NCBI GenBank assembly: GCA_019310425.1
Contig: JAFDEI010000004.1
Coordinates: forward strand, 1 to 47,048
DNA length: 47,048 nt
Reading direction: 5' to 3'
Origin: Deltaproteobacteria bacterium
GTDB taxonomy: Bacteria > Myxococcota_A > UBA9160 > SMWR01
A program made the position numbers and the translations under genes. Numbering within the stretch: the stretch's first letter is position 1; every line of letters starts with the position of its first letter. Below the pieces are notes generated by a model, which was given only the letters and a program-made list of their open reading frames with translations, had not been told where the DNA came from and did no database searches. Below, one piece after another: positions 42,570-47,048 of the stretch.

Positions 42570-43745
42570 TCAGGAGCGTCCGCGGTCGGCGACGGCGAAT
42601 ATCACCGTGCCGATCGTTACCAGCGCTGCTGCCGTGATGAACATTTCGGTGTAGCCCCGGATTTCGATCACGAAGCCGAGCAGTGGCCCGCCGATCAGCA
42701 CGCCCACGTCGAAGAGCGCGGTGTAGATCGCCATCGCGCTGCCACGGTCCGCCGTGCGGGCGCGGCCCACCACCATGCCGAAGAGCAGCGGGAAGGTGTA
42801 GCCGTGCCCGGCGCCGCAGAGTGCTCCTGCGACCAGTACGTCGCGGCTGCTGCTCGCGAAGGCGAGCAGCAGGAAGCCCGCGGCGAGCGTAGCGAGCGCC
42901 GGGTAGAGGACGCGCTTCGCGCCGACCCGATCGGGGAGCCAGCCCGCGACCACGCGCAGCGTGACCGCGACGCTCGCGTACGCACCGAAGAAACCGCCGA
43001 CACTGCCGATTCCGCTTGCATCGACGAAGGTGCGGAGGAAGGTGAACATCGCCGCGAGCGCGATCGAGAAGATTGCGGTGAGCCCCCAGACCGTCACGAG
43101 CTGTGGCTGCACGAGTACCTTGCGGAAGCCCACCGGGGCCTCCTCGGCGTTCGCGGAAGCCGGCGTGCTCATCTCGGGCAAGGGAAGAGCGAGCAATGCC
43201 GCGAGAATTGCGAGTCCGAGCGCGACCTGAAAGAGCAAGCTGAAGTCGGCCCGTGCGAGCAGTGCATCGCCGAGCAGACCTCCGAGGGCGATCGGGAGCA
43301 TGCCGGAGACACCGAAGAGCATCAGGCCCTGCATGCGGCGTTTCTCCGGCACGCAGTCCGCCGCGTAGGTGAAGAGCACGGTGAAGAGGATCGCGACGGC
43401 GAGACCGTGCAGAATCCGAACGAAGTAGATCCACGGGCCGAGGTGCACCGTTAAGTACAGCGCCAGCGCGACCACGTGGAGGGCGTTGCCGACCAGGATC
43501 ACGCCGCGCCGCCCACGCGTGTCCATCACCTGCCCGAGCTTCGGGCGCGCCGCGATCGAGGCGACCGAGGACAGGCCGAACAGCAGGCCGATCTGCGCTT
43601 CACGTGCTCCGAGTTCGCTCAGGAATCCCGGGAAGTGGAGGAACAGGTTGAACGCGATCCCCTGAAAGAAGTTCGAAAGCGAAACGAGTACGAACGGCCC
43701 ACTGAGCAGGCGATCTCGCTGGGTCGACGCGATGCGTTCCTTCAC
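42570..43745 (-). CDS. MFS transporter
   Basis: A 391-residue major facilitator with twelve predicted helices. The loop 2-3 signature appears as RPKLGQVMDTRGRRGVILVG and its second-half counterpart as RVVAGWLPDRVGAKRVLYPA. N-terminal helix 1 is FVLVSLSNFFQGIAFNLFLH and the central cytosolic loop is short (LPEMSTPASANAEEAPVGF). Size and symmetry suit a drug or small-metabolite exporter, but the substrate is unknown. The start is GTG at 43745 without an obvious ribosome site. It is divergent from the aldo/keto reductase gene. Confidence 0.92.
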   Translation of the reverse strand: MKERIASTQRDRLLSGPFVLVSLSNFFQGIAFNLFLHFPGFLSELGAREAQIGLLFGLSSVASIAARPKLGQVMDTRGRRGVILVGNALHVVALALYLTVHLGPWIYFVRILHGLAVAILFTVLFTYAADCVPEKRRMQGLMLFGVSGMLPIALGGLLGDALLARADFSLLFQVALGLAILAALLALPLPEMSTPASANAEEAPVGFRKVLVQPQLVTVWGLTAIFSIALAAMFTFLRTFVDASGIGSVGGFFGAYASVAVTLRVVAGWLPDRVGAKRVLYPALATLAAGFLLLAFASSSRDVLVAGALCGAGHGYTFPLLFGMVVGRARTADRGSAMAIYTALFDVGVLIGGPLLGFVIEIRGYTEMFITAAALVTIGTVIFAVADRGRS

Positions 43746-43947
43746 GCGCCGGAAGATATGGCAACAGCGCCGAGTTCGGTGCGGAAGCGCTGCCCTTCCC
43801 GCTCGCGGCGCGCGGGCGCGCGGGCTCGCTCGGGATTTCGATCGAACGGGTCGCGTCTCTCAGGAAGACCTCAGGCCGCCTCGCACAGTTGCGAACACGG
43901 AAGCAGGGTGGAAATGTCTCGTTGCGGACCACGACGGGGGATCGGCA

Positions 43948-45171
43948 GTGTCGGATGCGAAGCGCCACGAACTGGACCGCAGGGGTTTCCTGCTGGGCGG
44001 AATCGCGGGGGCGGCGGGCCTGCTCGCAGCCGGTGCGATCGATGCGCCCGCAGCTGAGCCCGAGCCGCGCGTGCGGCGTTACGTCCCGCTGGGCAAGACC
44101 GGGATGAAGATCTCGGACATCTCGTTCGGCTCGAGTCGGATGTCCGACCCGAAAGTGGTGCGACACGCCTACGAGCGCGGCGTCAATTACTTCGACTCCG
44201 CCGAGGGGTACAAGGGCGGGCGATCCGAGTCTGCGATCGGCGAAGCACTGCACGATGTGCGCGAGCACGTCTTCCTGACTTCGAAGACCAAGGCCGAAGC
44301 CAGCACAACGCGCGTCGAGATGATGGCGGCGCTCGAAGGCAGCTTGAGGCGCTTGCGCAGCGACTACGTGGACGTCTACTTCAATCATGCGGTCAACGAA
44401 ATCGATCGCATGCGCAACCAGGAGTGGGGCGAGTTCACGGAACTCGCGAAGAAGCAGGGCAAGATCCGCTTCCGGGGCATGTCGGGTCACGCGGGGAAAC
44501 TCGTCGAGTGCCTCGACTTCTCGCTCGACAACGGCCTCGTCGACGTGATTCTGACCGCCTACAACTTCGGGCAGGATCCGGCTTTCTATCAGAAGGCGCT
44601 CACGCGCTTCGATTTCGTCGCGCTCCAGCCCGAGCTGCCGCGCGTGTTGAAACGCGCCCACGAACAAGGGGTCGGGGTCGTGGCGATGAAGACGCTGATG
44701 GGCGCGCGTGCAAACGACATGCGGCCGTTCGAGACGGACGGCGGGACCTTCGAGCAGGCCGCTTTTCGCTGGGTGTTGTCGAACCCTGACGTCGATGCGC
44801 TGATCGTATCCATGAACAAGCCGAGCCAGATCGACGGCTACCTGGCGGCATCGGGAACCTCGACGGTCACACGCGGAGACCGGCGCCTGCTCGACGGCTA
44901 CGCGGCCAAGAACGGCGCGCGCTATTGCCAGCACGCCTGCAACGTCTGCGCGTCGAGCTGCCCGCGCGGCGTCGAAATCTCCGAGGTACTGCGAACGCGG
45001 ATGTACGCGGTGGACTACCGGGACGCGGAACTTGCGCGCGACGACTACGCGAAGCTCGGGACGGGGGCGAGCCCGTGCCTGAGCTGCGACGGGTCGCCAT
45101 GCGCGGGCGCGTGCCCGAACGGCATCCCGATCGCAGAGTTCACGCGCGACACGGCGCGGAGACTCGGCTGA
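43948..45171 (+). CDS. Tat-exported aldo/keto reductase with C-terminal iron-sulfur-type Cys clusters
   Basis: A 407-residue protein starting with a twin-arginine signal, DRRGFLLGGIAGAAGLLAAG, so it should be folded before export. The aldo/keto reductase barrel follows, with VPLGKTGMKISDISFGSSRM, YFDSAEGYKGGRSESAIGEA, the lysine in FLTSKTK and YVDVYFNHAV. The C-terminus adds Cys runs CQHACNVCASSCP and CLSCDGSPCAGACPNGI, resembling ferredoxin-type [4Fe-4S] ligands. The frame is open to 43732, but GTG 43948 has GGGGG before it and begins the Tat signal. The electron partner and substrate are unknown. Confidence 0.85.
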   Translation: MSDAKRHELDRRGFLLGGIAGAAGLLAAGAIDAPAAEPEPRVRRYVPLGKTGMKISDISFGSSRMSDPKVVRHAYERGVNYFDSAEGYKGGRSESAIGEALHDVREHVFLTSKTKAEASTTRVEMMAALEGSLRRLRSDYVDVYFNHAVNEIDRMRNQEWGEFTELAKKQGKIRFRGMSGHAGKLVECLDFSLDNGLVDVILTAYNFGQDPAFYQKALTRFDFVALQPELPRVLKRAHEQGVGVVAMKTLMGARANDMRPFETDGGTFEQAAFRWVLSNPDVDALIVSMNKPSQIDGYLAASGTSTVTRGDRRLLDGYAAKNGARYCQHACNVCASSCPRGVEISEVLRTRMYAVDYRDAELARDDYAKLGTGASPCLSCDGSPCAGACPNGIPIAEFTRDTARRLG

Positions 45172-45182
45172 GAAGCAGCTGC

Positions 45183-46346
45183 CTACAGGCCCCGCGCGAA
45201 CATCCGCGCACCAGCCTCCGCCAGGCGTGTCCACCGCGGGCGCTGCCGCCAGGAATCGAGATCGATTCGTCGGGCGTGCTCGAGGTCGCGGTCGAACATC
45301 GCACGCATGCCGCGGCCGGTGACCGGGTCGACGACGAGCAGATTGAGTTCGTAGTTGCGTCGCAGGGAAAGCGGGTCGAGGTTGCTCGACCCCACCAGCG
45401 AGATCTCCTCGTCCACCACCGCGGTTTTTGCATGCACCATCGCGCCGCTCCACTCCCAGATCTCCACGCCGGCTTCGAGTAGCCCCTGGTAGTTGCGGCG
45501 CGCCGCGGCGCCCGCCAATGGATGATTGTTGTGGCCGGGGAGCAGTAATCGCACGCTGACGCCTCGGCGCGCGGCGGCGGTGAGTACTTGGAGCGCTCGC
45601 GCGGGAACCACGAGGTAGGCGTCGGTGATCTCGATGCTCCGAGTGGCGCGCTCGGCGAGCCAGGTGTAGAGCCGGCCGACGCAGGCGGCGCCCGGCCGGT
45701 CGGCCGCCACCATCACCGCGGGCGGCATGGCGGCAGCGTCCGCTACCGAAGCATCCGGCAGCGGCGGGACTCCGGTGTCGGCCCACAAGGTGTCGAACGC
45801 CTGCTCGATATCCCTTACAACTCCGCCGCCTACCCGCAGCGCCGTATCGCGCCAGCCGTGGCCGCCGCGCGACGATGGAGACCAGTTGTCGCTGATGCAC
45901 AGCCCCCCGACCACGGCGAACTCCCCATCCACGCAGAGGGTCTTGCGGTGGTCGCGGTGTCGCAGCCGCGTCCATGTCCACGGTGCGTAGGGTGAGAGCG
46001 GACGGAACGGTCGTATGTCGACGCCGCTCTCGCGCAACACGCGCGCGATCGATCCACCGCGCACCATGAGCGTGCCGATCGGGTCGTACAGCACGCGGAC
46101 CGCGGTGCCGCGACTCGCTGAGGCGATCAGCGCATCTGCGAAGCGTCGCCCGGTATCGTCTCCCGCAAAGATGAAGTTCTCGAAGCTCACACGGCTGCGG
46201 GCCGCACCGATCAGCTCGAGCATCGCGTCGAAGGCCGCTTCGCCGTCTCGGAGGATCCGGACTTCGCCGGCCGCGTGTGCGGGCGAGCCGACCAAGGCCG
46301 ACAGCTCGCCGACGTGGTCACGCGTTGCAGAGTCCACCTCAGGCAT
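45183..46346 (-). CDS. Phospholipase D-like / cardiolipin synthase family protein
   Basis: A 387-residue protein with two HKD-type motifs of the PLD superfamily: the first is HRDHRKTLCVDGEFAVVGG and the second VHAKTAVVDEEISLVGSSNL ending in NLDP. The upstream ENFIFAGDDTGRRFADALIA and the YELNLLVVD segment fit bacterial cardiolipin synthases, but the N-terminal transmembrane helices of ClsA are missing, closer to ClsB-type proteins. It likely forms cardiolipin or related lipids at the cytosolic membrane face. GTG 46349 and ATG 46346 are both possible; GGTGGG lies upstream. Confidence 0.88.
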   Translation of the reverse strand: MPEVDSATRDHVGELSALVGSPAHAAGEVRILRDGEAAFDAMLELIGAARSRVSFENFIFAGDDTGRRFADALIASASRGTAVRVLYDPIGTLMVRGGSIARVLRESGVDIRPFRPLSPYAPWTWTRLRHRDHRKTLCVDGEFAVVGGLCISDNWSPSSRGGHGWRDTALRVGGGVVRDIEQAFDTLWADTGVPPLPDASVADAAAMPPAVMVAADRPGAACVGRLYTWLAERATRSIEITDAYLVVPARALQVLTAAARRGVSVRLLLPGHNNHPLAGAAARRNYQGLLEAGVEIWEWSGAMVHAKTAVVDEEISLVGSSNLDPLSLRRNYELNLLVVDPVTGRGMRAMFDRDLEHARRIDLDSWRQRPRWTRLAEAGARMFARGL

Positions 46347-46468
46347 CACGTGCGCCCACCCGCGAGAACACGCCTTTCATCGATCACCTCTTCGGAGTGC
46401 GGAATGCGCCCCTCGATGTCATCGAAGGTCCGGTCGCCGTGGAGCCCGGCGCTTGCCGAATTCGCAGG

Positions 46469-47048
46469 CTAGAACTCCACGCCGAGGATGAAGTCGAAGC
46501 CCCTCGCCCGCATGCCGATTTCGACGTCTCCCCGCTGGTATCTGAAGAGACGCATCGCGCGGTAGCCGGCCTGGAAATTCCAGTGCGCGCCCCAGCCCGG
46601 CCAGCGGTATCCGATCAGCGCCACGCCCTGCCAGGTCTGCCGGTTGCTGTCGGCGCCCCAGCCACCGTAGTCGCCGGCGAGCTCGAGGTTCCAGTGCTCG
46701 GTGAAATCGATGACGGTCCGCAGTCCGACGACGGGGACCTGGCTGTTCAAGTCCTTGGTGATCTCTCGGTGCGGGCAGGAAGCTGAACCACGCGCACGCC
46801 GAAGGTGGGCTCGATCGTGAGTTCGGGAGCCTTGGCGCTGTCCCAGAGGCGCCAACGACCCAACTCGTAGCTGACGCCGGCGTCGATCAGAAAGAGGGGA
46901 ACGTTCCAATCGAGCTCGATCGGCCCGAGCAGGTGGTTGCCCTCGAGCAGCTGAGTGTCGCCATTCAATCCGAGAAAGAGGGTGTGGAGGTAGACGCCGA
47001 ACGATCCCTTGCGGGTTTCGAAATCGACCGGGACGTAATAGGACATGC
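46469..47048 (-). pseudogene. Outer-membrane beta-barrel protein, frameshifted and cut by the right edge
   Basis: Two frames together form one protein: 47046 down to about 46775 (MSYYVPVDFETRKGSFGVYL and onward, ending PTFGVRVVQLPARTE) and about 46775 down to 46469 (ITKDLNSQVPVVGLRTVIDF and onward, ending FDFILGVEF). Alternating aromatic and polar strands and a terminal Phe suit an outer-membrane barrel. One base is missing in the GAGAGA run near 46765-46775. It may be a true loss or a sequencing error. Signal peptide and true start lie beyond the edge. Confidence 0.7.

Noticed and set aside
43732-43947. Longer N-terminus for the aldo/keto reductase
   Set aside because: The added residues are Arg/Ser-rich shadow sequence overlapping the divergent MFS start; the Tat signal begins properly at GTG 43948.

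Overview
The window comes from a high-GC, Gram-negative bacterial chromosome. Third codon positions are strongly G/C, GTG and TTG starts are common, and there are lipoproteins, a Tat substrate, an outer-membrane barrel fragment and class A PBP machinery. Several features point toward a deltaproteobacterial-type lineage (Myxococcota, Desulfobacterota or Binatota-like): a histone-H1-like basic-tail protein with repeats, a protein resembling DUF2378, Thr-type 'sulfatases' ending in LRALGY, and a serS-selB pair. This placement is inference; there is no rRNA or marker phylogeny here. I saw no tRNA or rRNA gene, CRISPR array, transposase or prophage, and gene density is high with no gene-free stretch over 300 bases.

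Layout. 1-3.2 kb: the start of an unknown gene at the left edge, a rhomboid protease, an LLM-class flavin oxidoreductase, a Nudix hydrolase (all minus) and an alpha/beta hydrolase (plus). 3.3-10.8 kb: penicillin-binding protein 1A head-to-head with glutathione synthetase, a repeat/histone-H1-like protein with its own promoter and terminator, a sigma-54 response regulator, an O6-alkylguanine-DNA alkyltransferase and a Cys/Met PLP enzyme. 11-18.6 kb (minus): a 1024-residue fusion of a flippase-like membrane domain to an alkaline-phosphatase-superfamily domain, a lipoprotein, feoB-feoA behind a Fur-box-like site, and gpsA.

18.7-27.2 kb (plus): a compact respiratory operon nuoA-H-J-K-L-M-N holding only membrane-arm subunits of complex I (nuoB, C, D, E, F, G and I are absent), with overlapping start/stop codons throughout, followed by lepB. 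A 47-codon frame fills the place between nuoA and nuoH. 27.3-34 kb: selB overlapping serS (minus), an SDR (minus), a secreted transglutaminase-like protein and a FAD-dependent dehydrogenase (plus), closed by a 23-bp-arm palindrome.

34-47 kb: a divergent methyl-accepting protein, a family 2 glycosyltransferase, a second Thr-type sulfatase-fold lipoprotein, a DUF2378-like protein, a nitroreductase, a MscS channel, a small lipoprotein, an MFS transporter, a Tat-exported aldo/keto reductase with Cys clusters, a cardiolipin-synthase-like PLD protein and a frameshifted outer-membrane protein at the right edge.

The most unusual items are the flippase/phosphotransferase-like fusion with phased direct repeats in its upstream region, the membrane-only nuo operon with its junction ORF, and the receptor whose signalling tip lacks canonical contact residues.
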